DNA from: Oscillospiraceae bacterium
Lineage (GTDB): Bacteria; Bacillota; Clostridia; Oscillospirales; Ruminococcaceae
Assembly: GCA_017545185.1 (NCBI GenBank)
Contig: JAFWQJ010000052.1
Span: 1 to 64,000, forward strand
Length of the DNA: 64,000 nucleotides
Reading direction: 5' to 3'
Shown: piece by piece, positions 8,407-16,507 of the stretch
How positions within the stretch are numbered: the first letter of the stretch is position 1
Layout of the letters: each line of letters starts with the position of its first letter
Notes under the pieces: generated by a model
What the model saw: only the letters and a program-made list of their open reading frames with translations
What the model was told of the DNA's origin: nothing
Databases searched by the model: none
Translations under genes and position numbers: made by a program

Positions 8407-10776
8407 ATGAATCAGGAAGACAGAGAGAAAAAGCTGCGTGCTGTCCTGAATGCGAAGGACAGCTTCACCGTCGTGCCTGCACCGGCAGGAAAATTCAAGC
8501 TGGCAAAACGTCTCGGCAGAAAGCTGACATTCTGGTATGTGCAGCCGTTCGGCGGCAAGCAGAATATTTTTAACGAGGAGACCGCCGAAATGCTCGCGGC
8601 ACTCAATGAGAGCGTCAATGCGCTGGAGGCACATTTCTCCGCGCTGACCGCGATCACCGAGCACCGCCTCACCGAGCTGCGCAAATCGCAGCGGGCGGTC
8701 ATTGCAAGAAATTACGCGGAGCATAAGGAGCAACTACAGAACCTTGCCGACCGCATTGACCGCAGCCTGATGATTGCCGCGCCGGAAAGCCGCATGGACG
8801 CGGGGCTCGAACCGCTGACCGCCGTTCCGGTGATCGGGACAGAGGCACTGTTCCAGGAGTTCCGCAACGTGCAGAACGCCGCCAATGCGGAGGGCGAAGA
8901 ACGCGCACTCGAAAAGCTCGGCGCGGATTACCGCAATCTGCTGGCAGAATCCGTCCGCAATCTGACGGCGCCCGCACAGTGCAAGCCGATCGCGCTGGTC
9001 TGCGCCCGCTTCGGCAGCGGTGCCGGCATGGAGGCGATCCGCAACGAGGTCTGGGATCTTTACCGCCTGATGCAGCGCGGCAGCCGGTATCCGGTCTGCA
9101 TCGTCTCCGTGGAGCCGTCCGGCTCGGAGGCTGCGCAGAGCGGCGATGTATACTATGTACCGGAAAATCAGCTTGCCGCATGGCTGCGCGAGCATGACCC
9201 TGCCCTGCTGATCTTCTGCGAGAGCACGACCGCGATCATCACGGCCGGCGAGAACTGTATGCTGCTGCGCAATGCGATTGTGCGTGCCAGCGGACAGAAT
9301 CCCGCGCAGATGCTCGGCGGCAGTGCCATGCAGGAATTCCTGCATCTCTGCGACGCGGGCGTGCATCATTACTGCACTGCGTCAAAGCACGCCGCGGATG
9401 TGCTCGAGGGACACGGTTTCCGGCGTCCGACGGTCATTTACCCGTATGTGAATACCGAGAAAGCCATGTTCTGCCGCAGACCGCGCCCGTTTGACCCGAA
9501 TCATATCACGGTCGGGTTTGCGTCCTCGCCGATGCAGCCGGAGCAGAACGATGCGCGCGGCGTTTCGGTGCTCTGTGAGACGGTGCAGCGGAATCCGGAT
9601 ATCCGCTTTATCGTGCTGTGGCGCGATGAAGAAAAGAATCCGGTGCCGGTCGCGCTGAAAGCCGCCCCGAACTGCACGGTACGCACCGGAAAATGCGATA
9701 TGGCGGACTTTTACAGCGAGATCGACTGCGTGCTGATCCCGTATACCGATTACAACTATAACCATGCGTGTCCGCTTTCCGCACTGGAAGCGATGCTGAT
9801 GAATATTCCGGTCATTGCGACGCCGGTCTCCGGCATCTCTGAGCTGATCGCGGCCTGCGGCATCGGACTGATCGCAGACGGCACCGACGCGGATGCGCTG
9901 ACCGCCGCACTGAACCTGATCCCCTCGCACTATGCGGCATTTCAGGAGGCGTGGCGCATTGACAAGCTGCACGAGATCCTCTCCGGGCAGTCGTTTATCC
10001 GCTTTGCGGAGGACTGCATCGAGAACGCCGTCCCGGCGGGCGTCGTGACGCTCTACGAATGGGACCGCCAGCTGAAGCTGAATCAGCGGCATCTGGTCAA
10101 GGGACACGCCGCGCTGAAAGCCTACTATCAGCGGCAGGATGTTGCGGACAATTACACCGACGAGCGGTTCTCTGCCTATCCGCAGAACTGCTTTGACCTC
10201 ATGGAGCGGCAGACCGTCTCCGTGCTGCTGGAGCATTATCTCCGCCGCAAGCCGGACGCCGAGCTGCTCGATCTTGCAAGCGGCAGCGGCCGGATCCTGC
10301 AGGAGCTGCTGCAGTTCGGACACTGTACCGCGGGCGACGCATCCCCGGCGATGCTCTCCGTGCTCCGCAGCCGGTTCCCGGACGATGCCGTCACGGTCAG
10401 GGAGCTTGACCTGCTCTCCGGCGACCCCGGCGGGCAGTATGACGCGATCACGATCTTCCGGTTCATCCGGCATTATGAGTACAGCGTCCGCAGAAAGCTC
10501 TGGGCAAGACTGCGCGCCGCTCTGAAACCGGACGGTGTGTTGCTGTTCGATGTTCCGAACGTGCGCTTTGAGGTGCCGCACCGGCATAAGAACGGCTGGG
10601 GTAAATATCATATCTACGATATTTTCTGGACGCGTGCCGCAATTGAACAGGAGCTCCGCGACAACGGCTTCCGGCTTGCCGCGCTCGTACCGGTCGGGCA
10701 GGGGCTCTATCCGATGCCTGCGGAATACCGCGCCGAGCCGATGACATGGACGGCTGCGGCGGTGCCGGCGGAGTGA
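8407..10776 (+). CDS. Bifunctional GT4-like glycosyltransferase / SAM methyltransferase
   Basis: This 789-residue fusion has three parts. Residues about 30-60 hold a short LTFWYVQPFGGKQNIFN segment of the kind found at the start of many O-antigen-cluster transferases, followed by a probable coiled coil to about 120. Residues about 195-540 form a GT-B-like domain with HACPLSALEAMLMNIPVIAT, a GT4-type donor motif. Residues about 585-780 form a class I methyltransferase with LDLASGSGRIL. It would act in the cytoplasm on the growing glycan. With the Wzt C-terminal domain upstream, methyl capping of the chain end is a reasonable inference. It is the last gene before a bidirectional terminator. Confidence 0.83.
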   Translation: MNQEDREKKLRAVLNAKDSFTVVPAPAGKFKLAKRLGRKLTFWYVQPFGGKQNIFNEETAEMLAALNESVNALEAHFSALTAITEHRLTELRKSQRAVIARNYAEHKEQLQNLADRIDRSLMIAAPESRMDAGLEPLTAVPVIGTEALFQEFRNVQNAANAEGEERALEKLGADYRNLLAESVRNLTAPAQCKPIALVCARFGSGAGMEAIRNEVWDLYRLMQRGSRYPVCIVSVEPSGSEAAQSGDVYYVPENQLAAWLREHDPALLIFCESTTAIITAGENCMLLRNAIVRASGQNPAQMLGGSAMQEFLHLCDAGVHHYCTASKHAADVLEGHGFRRPTVIYPYVNTEKAMFCRRPRPFDPNHITVGFASSPMQPEQNDARGVSVLCETVQRNPDIRFIVLWRDEEKNPVPVALKAAPNCTVRTGKCDMADFYSEIDCVLIPYTDYNYNHACPLSALEAMLMNIPVIATPVSGISELIAACGIGLIADGTDADALTAALNLIPSHYAAFQEAWRIDKLHEILSGQSFIRFAEDCIENAVPAGVVTLYEWDRQLKLNQRHLVKGHAALKAYYQRQDVADNYTDERFSAYPQNCFDLMERQTVSVLLEHYLRRKPDAELLDLASGSGRILQELLQFGHCTAGDASPAMLSVLRSRFPDDAVTVRELDLLSGDPGGQYDAITIFRFIRHYEYSVRRKLWARLRAALKPDGVLLFDVPNVRFEVPHRHKNGWGKYHIYDIFWTRAAIEQELRDNGFRLAALVPVGQGLYPMPAEYRAEPMTWTAAAVPAE

Positions 10777-10816
10777 ATACAGCATTGCCGGTGTGCCGAA
10801 GCCATACAGAGAAGAA

Positions 10817-10850
10817 AACCGCCTGCCCCGTTCATCCGGGACAGGCGGTT
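10817..10850. terminator. Bidirectional terminator between convergent genes
   Basis: A 14-bp stem (AACCGCCTG..CCG paired with CGG..CAGGCGGTT) with one mismatch and a six-base loop. TTCTT follows on the + strand and TTTTCTTCT on the - strand, so it can end both the glycan cluster and the anti-sigma gene. Confidence 0.85.
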
Positions 10851-10851
10851 C

Positions 10852-12036
10852 TTATTCATCGTTCATCCGGAAATTCCATTCCTTTGCGGCTTCCAGTTTT
10901 GCAAGGAGCTCGTCCTGCGTCAGCAGAGGGACATTTTCAAAGTTTGCTTCCGCAAACCAGCTCCATGCCTGCTCACCGTATCGCGCTTCATGCATGCTGC
11001 GTACATAAAGCTGAATGATATTTGTCAGCCCGGCGCAGGCCTGCTGTTCCGGTGTCGGTTCCTGCGGAACATACAGTGCCGCTTTCATTTCCATGTATCT
11101 GCCGGCTGTGCTTTGACATTTCTTCCGAAGCGCGGTCTTCTCACCGGATGTCATTTCATCCTTGCTTTCCGCGTGCTCCAAAGCATAATGCCAATCGAGT
11201 GCAGACAGAAACTCCGCTTCGGTCGGATGTGCCGGCAGCCCGAGTGCTTCCCAGTCGATCCGGGGATCCTCCCACGGATTCACCTCTTTCTGTTTGATAT
11301 AATCGTCATAATATGCCTGCTGACCGAGATAATCCCGGACATTCAGTACCGCCGGAACATCATACTGATAGATCAGCTTTGCAGTTTGCTGAAACGCATT
11401 GTATTCCGCTTCACCCAGAGGACTGCGGTAATCATCCGCGATCAGATCACACTGACGCAGCTGCGCATCCGTCAGCGGCAGCTCATCGGCTACGCCGTCA
11501 AGCTCTGCGGAGAAAATCAGCTCTGCCCAAAGGCGGTCTGCATGTGTGAATCTGCCGTCCAGATCCAGATCACCGGTGATCTCCGGCTCTGTGATGCGCT
11601 CCGGTTCCGGTTCGGCATTCCCTGTATCCGCGGTCACGGATTCTGTTTCAGCCGGAATCCATACGGTTTCTGCGGCAGTCTCCGCAGGGACTTCTTCTGC
11701 GGACTGCACGGAAGTTTCCGTTTGTCCGGGTGCTGCAGCTTCCGCAGAAACGGCTGTTGTCTGCGCCGCCGCAACAGTTTCCGAAGCATCGGCGGCGGCA
11801 GTTTCCTGCATAACAGCTTCCGGAATGCTGTTCTGTTGTGTCATGCCGTCATCCTTCAACAGATATCCTATGCCGGAAACTGCCGCGATACAGGCCGCAG
11901 CTGCTGCACAGGAGACAATACGCGGCATCAGGACAGATGTGTTATCTGCCGGCGGTTTTGCGAGCAGCACAGCACAATCCGCGATCATATCCTGCGGCAT
12001 ATCGCTGAGCAGCTCCAGAAAATCGGCTGCGTTCAT
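10852..12036 (-). CDS. Probable membrane anti-sigma factor with dockerin-like ectodomain loop
   Basis: This 394-residue protein has a cytoplasmic N-terminus of about 38 residues, one membrane span near residues 39-60, and a long outside part. The outside part begins with an Ala/Thr/Glu-rich linker (about 65-150). DLDLDGRFTHAD at 156-167 then matches a type I dockerin F-hand calcium loop (Asp/Asn at 1, 3, 5, 12; Gly at 6). The following second half lacks a clear second loop. The remaining roughly 200 residues are helical and unrecognised. Its start overlaps the ECF sigma stop by ATGA, so it is most likely the cognate membrane regulator. No zinc-binding anti-sigma motif is visible, so the inhibitory role is inferred from topology and coupling. 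Confidence 0.75.
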   Translation of the reverse strand: MNAADFLELLSDMPQDMIADCAVLLAKPPADNTSVLMPRIVSCAAAAACIAAVSGIGYLLKDDGMTQQNSIPEAVMQETAAADASETVAAAQTTAVSAEAAAPGQTETSVQSAEEVPAETAAETVWIPAETESVTADTGNAEPEPERITEPEITGDLDLDGRFTHADRLWAELIFSAELDGVADELPLTDAQLRQCDLIADDYRSPLGEAEYNAFQQTAKLIYQYDVPAVLNVRDYLGQQAYYDDYIKQKEVNPWEDPRIDWEALGLPAHPTEAEFLSALDWHYALEHAESKDEMTSGEKTALRKKCQSTAGRYMEMKAALYVPQEPTPEQQACAGLTNIIQLYVRSMHEARYGEQAWSWFAEANFENVPLLTQDELLAKLEAAKEWNFRMNDE

Positions 12037-12593
12037 AGCAATCCCTTCTTTCTGAAATCTTCCTTGAGCTTTTGCCTTGTCCGCATCAGTGAGAGCTTGA
12101 CGGCATTCGGCGTCATCCCGAGCTTTCCGGCGATTTCCCTGACCGGCAGTGCTGCATAATACCGCAGCATGAAGATCTGTCTTTGCCGCTCCGGAAGGCC
12201 GCGCAGAAAAGCAGTGACTGCAGCGAGCACCTCCCGGCGCTCCACCTGTGATTCGGTCCGTTCATCTGAGGGGATGATCTCTGCGATCTCATCAAGGGCT
12301 GCTGCATACTGGGTGCCGCCGCGCTTCTGACAGGTCGTCCGGCGCAGACAGTCCACCGCCGAACGCCGCACAAGTGCCAGCAAATAGGGACATAAACCTT
12401 CCGAGGTGTCCGGCGGAATGCTGTTCCATACGCCGATCAGCATGTCGCTGACACATTCCTCTGCATCCTCACGGCTCCCGAGAATCCGATAGGCTGTCTG
12501 AAAGCACAGTCCGCCGTAAGCCTGACGGATTTCCAGCAAAGCTTGTTCATCGCGCTTCTGCAGCAGCGCAATGATCGCGGCATCATTCAACAC
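12033..12593 (-). CDS. ECF-family RNA polymerase sigma factor
   Basis: This 186-residue protein has the two-domain ECF layout. Region 2 covers about residues 10-75 and includes ILGSREDAEECVSDML and a VWNSI segment. Region 4 covers about residues 115-175 and includes LPERQRQIFMLRYYAALPVREIAGKLG followed by TPNAVKLSLMRTRQKLK, a helix-turn-helix that reads the -35 element. It directs polymerase to a small regulon. A GAGGGGG ribosome binding site precedes the ATG. It is coupled to the membrane protein downstream, and a candidate self-recognised promoter lies at 12612-12639. Confidence 0.92.
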   Translation of the reverse strand: MLNDAAIIALLQKRDEQALLEIRQAYGGLCFQTAYRILGSREDAEECVSDMLIGVWNSIPPDTSEGLCPYLLALVRRSAVDCLRRTTCQKRGGTQYAAALDEIAEIIPSDERTESQVERREVLAAVTAFLRGLPERQRQIFMLRYYAALPVREIAGKLGMTPNAVKLSLMRTRQKLKEDFRKKGLL

Positions 12594-12611
12594 CTCACCC
12601 CCTCAGTCATA

Positions 12612-12639
12612 TTATCGCAAAGCGTGAAAAAAGGTTTCC
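12612..12639 (-). promoter_or_regulatory. Candidate autoregulatory ECF-type promoter
   Basis: On the - strand GGAAAC (12639-12634) is followed after 16 bases by CGATAA (12617-12612). This is the general form of ECF promoters (GAAAC, 16-17 bp, CG). It lies just upstream of the ECF sigma gene and would give a very short leader. A TATAAT further upstream is an alternative vegetative promoter. Confidence 0.45.
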
Positions 12640-12696
12640 TGCAAAATGTATTATAACACAGAAAAATTGAAACTGCACGGTGCCGCTGCTTCCCCA

Positions 12697-12725
12697 TTGC
12701 GTTTTTCATCACAATATGGTATACT
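12697..12725 (+). promoter_or_regulatory. Sigma-A-type promoter for response regulator operon
   Basis: TTGCGT (12697-12702), a 17-bp spacer and TATACT (12720-12725). It lies upstream of the response regulator at 12764. Confidence 0.7.
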
Positions 12726-12763
12726 AAAACAAGATCAGACAAACCATGAACGGAGGATGCATT

Positions 12764-13426
12764 ATGGCGCATATTCTTGTGATCGACGACGATGCCGATA
12801 TCGGCAATCTGCTGGAGGAGACGCTGACCGCGCAGGGCTATACCGTTTCGCGGGCGTATTCCGGCACCGAAGCACTCCTGCGCATCGAGGCCGGAAAGCC
12901 CGACCTCGTGCTGCTGGATCTGATGCTCCCGGGGCTCTCCGGCGAGCAGCTGCTTCCGCGGATCAAGGGGATCCCGGTCATCGTCGTCAGCGCGAAGATC
13001 GACACGGACAACAAGGTCGCGCTGCTGCTGGGCGGCGCCGCGGATTACATCACCAAGCCGTTCCATACCAAGGAGCTGCTTGCGCGTGTCGCGGTGCAGC
13101 TGAGGAACCGCAGCACGGAGACCGCTGCCGCTTCTTCCTTTGCGGATATCACGCTCAGTGACGACGCACCGCTTGCGTCGGTCTGCGGCAATGAAGTCCG
13201 CCTGACGCGCACCGAGCACGCGATCTTAAAGCTGCTGCTGCGCAATCCGGAGCAGGTCGTCACGAAATCCGCCGTGCTCGATCAGATCGCGGCCGATACG
13301 CCGGACTGCACGGAGACCTCGCTGAAACAGCATATCAGCAATCTCCGCAGAAAGCTCCGCGGCGCGGGCAGTATCTGCAATATCGAGGCGGTCTGGGGCA
13401 TCGGGTTCCGGCTGCATAAGGAATAA
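12764..13426 (+). CDS. OmpR/PhoB-family response regulator
   Basis: This 220-residue cytoplasmic regulator has a receiver domain with acidic pair D9/D10, phospho-acceptor D52 in LVLLDLMLPG, and lysine in DYITKPF. A winged-helix DNA-binding domain fills about residues 125-220. An ATG at 12746 also exists, but the 12764 start is chosen because CGGAGG lies just before it and the protein then begins directly at the first receiver strand (MAHILVIDDD). It leads an operon-like run of one ATPase, three permeases and a histidine kinase at 17430, its likely partner. Confidence 0.92.
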   Translation: MAHILVIDDDADIGNLLEETLTAQGYTVSRAYSGTEALLRIEAGKPDLVLLDLMLPGLSGEQLLPRIKGIPVIVVSAKIDTDNKVALLLGGAADYITKPFHTKELLARVAVQLRNRSTETAAASSFADITLSDDAPLASVCGNEVRLTRTEHAILKLLLRNPEQVVTKSAVLDQIAADTPDCTETSLKQHISNLRRKLRGAGSICNIEAVWGIGFRLHKE

Positions 13427-13433
13427 CGCGGAA

Positions 13434-13496
13434 TCTTTACGAAATCTTTACGCTTTTGCTGACCGTTTTCTTTACACTTCTGTGATAGGATATAGA
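13434..13496 (+). promoter_or_regulatory. Candidate response-regulator box and promoter before bcrA-like gene
   Basis: TCTTTAC occurs at 13434-13440, again at 13445-13451 (11 bp apart), and at 13469-13475. The first two form a TTTAC-type direct repeat with one helical turn, the spacing used by PhoP/VanR-like OmpR-family regulators. The third overlaps a possible -35 (TTTACA), with TATAGA at 13491. This lies between the regulator gene and the ABC genes, so the ABC genes may have their own induced promoter. Confidence 0.5.
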
Positions 13497-13513
13497 CAGA
13501 AGGAGGGATACAT

Positions 13514-14443
13514 ATGGAATATGTACTCACGACAAATGCAATTACCAAGCGTTACGGAAAAATGCAGGCACTGGACGCACTCACCATGCACATCCCGAAG
13601 GGTGCCGTCTACGGCTTTGTCGGCCGGAACGGTGCCGGAAAAACTACAACGATCCGCGTGATCTGCGGGCTGCAGGAGCCGACCGAGGGCGACTATATGC
13701 TCTACGGCGTCAGCTCGAAGGAAGCGGCGATCTACGATGTCAGAAAGCGCATCGGCGCGGTCGTGGAGAAGCCTGCGTTTTACGGCGATCTCTCTGCGCG
13801 GAAGAATCTCGAAATGCAGTATACGCTGCTGGGACTGCCGTCCTTTGAGGGCATCGACGCGCTGCTCAAGCTGGTCGGCCTCGCCGATACCGGCAGAAAG
13901 AAGGCGCGGAATTTCTCGCTCGGCATGAAGCAGCGGCTCGGCATTGCAATGGCACTCTGCGGCAAGCCGGATTTCCTGATCCTTGACGAGCCGGTCAACG
14001 GCCTTGACCCGCAGGGTATCATCGAGATCCGTGAGCTGATCCTGCGGCTGAACCGCGAGCAGAATATCACGGTGCTGATCTCGAGCCACATTCTCGATGA
14101 GCTTTCCCGCCTTGCCACGCATTACGGCTTCATTGACAAGGGACATCTCGTGCAGGAGATCAGCGCGGCCGACCTTGAAAAGAAATGCCGCAAGTATCTG
14201 CACGCGGTCGTCAATGATACCGCGCTGCTTTCCCGTGCACTGGAACCGACCGGAACGGATTACGAGATCCTCTCCGAGCAGACAGCAAACCTCTACGGCA
14301 CGTTCCGGATCACCGAACTGACAAAGCTGATGGAGGCGGAGGGCTGCGAGCTGATCTCCGTCACGGAGCAGGAGGAAAGCCTCGAAAACTACTTCATCAA
14401 TCTGGTCGGCGACCCGCAGCCGGAGGGGGGCACGGCAAAATGA
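13514..14443 (+). CDS. ABC transporter ATPase, BcrA-like
   Basis: This 309-residue ATPase has Walker A GRNGAGKTT, signature FSLGMKQRLG and Walker B DFLILDEPVNGLDP. The whole sequence resembles BcrA-type ATPases of bacitracin and lantibiotic resistance transporters, with a C-terminal extension of about 80 residues. An AAGGAGGG ribosome binding site precedes the ATG. It overlaps the first permease by ATGA. It probably energises the three ABC-2 permeases that follow, for export or detoxification of an envelope-active compound; the substrate is unknown. Confidence 0.9.
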   Translation: MEYVLTTNAITKRYGKMQALDALTMHIPKGAVYGFVGRNGAGKTTTIRVICGLQEPTEGDYMLYGVSSKEAAIYDVRKRIGAVVEKPAFYGDLSARKNLEMQYTLLGLPSFEGIDALLKLVGLADTGRKKARNFSLGMKQRLGIAMALCGKPDFLILDEPVNGLDPQGIIEIRELILRLNREQNITVLISSHILDELSRLATHYGFIDKGHLVQEISAADLEKKCRKYLHAVVNDTALLSRALEPTGTDYEILSEQTANLYGTFRITELTKLMEAEGCELISVTEQEESLENYFINLVGDPQPEGGTAK

Positions 14444-15477
14444 CCGCGCTGCTGAAAACGAATTTCCGGCGGTATTTCACGCACCCGCTTTTTTACGCAG
14501 CGCTGCTGTTCTCCGCCGCCCTCGGCATCGTCGAGGGACACGGTATCCTGCGCGGATTCACGGTATTTATGTACGGGAAGCCGGATCCGTATCTGTTCCT
14601 GTTTTTGCTGTATGCGCAGGCGGCCGTGCTTGCTGTTGTGATCCCGTCCCAGCATAAGGACGGCATTTTCCGGCTCAAGGCGGTTTGCGGCCATACAAAG
14701 GGCAGCATCTATCTGGCTGATCTGCTGGCCGGTCTGACGGTCTCCGTGCTGCTGTTTGCGGCCTTTATGCTCCCGGCCGGTCTGGCCGCATACCGCGCGC
14801 TGAAGGAGATCCCGCTGCACAATCTGCTGGGCGGAACGGGGATGCTCCTGCTGATCACGCTGACGGCTGCGGCACTGGTGATCCTGCTCTGTACCGAGAT
14901 CAGAAGGCAGATCCCCGCACTGCTGCTCTGCCTGGGGAGCATGTTCCTGCTGTTTTTTTCCGGCTATTTCTGCAATGAGAACCTGTATCCCGGCAAAAAC
15001 ATGTTCGTCACAATGGCGCTGACAGACGATCCGGATATTCCGGATGAACCGCTTGACACCTATCACCGCAAGGTCATGTATATCCATCTGCCGGCATCCT
15101 CCGGCGTGCACTGGAATGACGCGGATATTCTGGTGGACAGGGACGGAAATCCGGTCGATACCGACGGAAACACGCTCAGTGCATCCCGGCAACCGGTTTC
15201 CCGCACAGAGCGGAATATCAAATACATCGGCGGCCCGCTGCGCGCTGCGCTGACCGTCATTGACACGCTCAACCCGCTCCGCCCGCTGTATAAGACCGCC
15301 GCGCAGTTTGAATGCTGCAGCAGGACCGGCAATCTCGATGAGATCCTGGAATACCACACCGGCGAACGTGACTGGCGGTTTGCACTGCTCCCGCGGTATC
15401 TGCCGCTGCAGCTTGGAATGCTGGCAGGATTCTCTCTGGCCGGCTGGATGCTGTTCCGCAGAAAGGAGCTGAACTGA
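14440..15477 (+). CDS. ABC-2-type permease, first of two tandem paralogues
   Basis: This 345-residue membrane protein starts with a short cytoplasmic LKTNFRRYFTHP segment. It has about six hydrophobic segments and, between residues about 180 and 310, a large outside loop. The loop contains SSGVHWNDADILVDRDGN, and almost the same motif recurs in the next gene, so the two permeases are duplicates. It is coupled to the ATPase by an ATGA overlap. Confidence 0.85.
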   Translation: MTALLKTNFRRYFTHPLFYAALLFSAALGIVEGHGILRGFTVFMYGKPDPYLFLFLLYAQAAVLAVVIPSQHKDGIFRLKAVCGHTKGSIYLADLLAGLTVSVLLFAAFMLPAGLAAYRALKEIPLHNLLGGTGMLLLITLTAAALVILLCTEIRRQIPALLLCLGSMFLLFFSGYFCNENLYPGKNMFVTMALTDDPDIPDEPLDTYHRKVMYIHLPASSGVHWNDADILVDRDGNPVDTDGNTLSASRQPVSRTERNIKYIGGPLRAALTVIDTLNPLRPLYKTAAQFECCSRTGNLDEILEYHTGERDWRFALLPRYLPLQLGMLAGFSLAGWMLFRRKELN

Positions 15478-15478
15478 T

Positions 15479-16507
15479 ATGAAAGCACTTCTGAAAACAA
15501 ATCTCCGGCGGTATTTCAGGCATCCGCTGACCCTTGCCGCACTGCTCTGTTCGTTTGCATACGGCTTGATGAAGGGCGCCGAATCCGCATGGATCGGCAG
15601 AGGCATCGCGCTGCACCCGGATGATTTCTGGTTTATGCTGATCCTGTTTGCGCAGAGCGCCGTGCTGGCTGTCATCATTACTTCACAGCATAAGGACGGC
15701 ATTTTCCGCAATAAGGTCATTGCAGGAAAGTCAAAGGGCAGGATCCTGCTTGCGGAGATGCTGGCGGCACTTTTCGTATCCGCCGCGCTGCTGGCTGCGT
15801 TTCTGCTGCCCTTCGGCCTGATCGTATACAAGGCTGTCATTGCGCTGCCGGTGAAGAATATGCTGACCGCGCTGCTCTCGCTGCTGCTGATCTTCTTCGG
15901 CTGCGCGGCACTGACCGTGCTGCTCTGCACGCATCAGCGCGGACGCATTCTTGCACTGATGCTCAGCATGGGCGCGGTGTTCGGTCTCTATGCGCTGAAC
16001 TATTTTTGCGACGACGCGCTGCATACGCCGGAAAAATATGTTACTGAGGTGCGCCTGACGCGTGCCGAAGGCGAATGCAGCTACGGCTTCAATTCGGACG
16101 GCTCGTTCACGGTCGAGCTTCCGAAGGATTCCGGCGTACACTGGAACGAACAGAATATTCTGGTCGGAAAGGACGGAAAGCCGGTCGATTACAGCGGCAA
16201 TCCGCTGCCGGAATATGCGGAACCGGTACAGAAGGAGCGGCCGAATCCGAAGTATATCGGCGGCCCTGCGCGCATCGCACTCAGCGTTCTGGACGCCGCC
16301 AATCCGGTCAGGCCGCTGAACGCGGTGATCTCGCAGTTCAATTATGCCGACAATCCGGAAGAGGACGAAACAGTAAAGCAGGACATCGAGCAATACCGCG
16401 CACTGATGTACGCGCTGCTCCCGCAGTATCTGCCGTGGCAGCTGGGGATGCTGGCGGCACTCACACTGGCCGGCTGGCTGCTGTTCCGGAGAAAGGAGCT
16501 GTCATGA
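15479..16507 (+). CDS. ABC-2-type permease, second tandem paralogue
   Basis: This 342-residue protein is a clear paralogue of the preceding permease. It has the same LKTNLRRYFRHP start, the same SQHKDGIFR segment after the second helix, and a loop with DSGVHWNEQNILVGKDGKPV. Its C-terminus (LLFRRKELS) matches that of the first. It begins one base after the previous stop and overlaps the third permease. It likely forms a heteromer with its paralogue. Confidence 0.85.
   Translation: MKALLKTNLRRYFRHPLTLAALLCSFAYGLMKGAESAWIGRGIALHPDDFWFMLILFAQSAVLAVIITSQHKDGIFRNKVIAGKSKGRILLAEMLAALFVSAALLAAFLLPFGLIVYKAVIALPVKNMLTALLSLLLIFFGCAALTVLLCTHQRGRILALMLSMGAVFGLYALNYFCDDALHTPEKYVTEVRLTRAEGECSYGFNSDGSFTVELPKDSGVHWNEQNILVGKDGKPVDYSGNPLPEYAEPVQKERPNPKYIGGPARIALSVLDAANPVRPLNAVISQFNYADNPEEDETVKQDIEQYRALMYALLPQYLPWQLGMLAALTLAGWLLFRRKELS

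Noticed and set aside
16075..16503. Upstream extension of the third permease
   Set aside because: It is inside the second permease in another frame and lacks a membrane-protein pattern; the ATG at 16504 is better.
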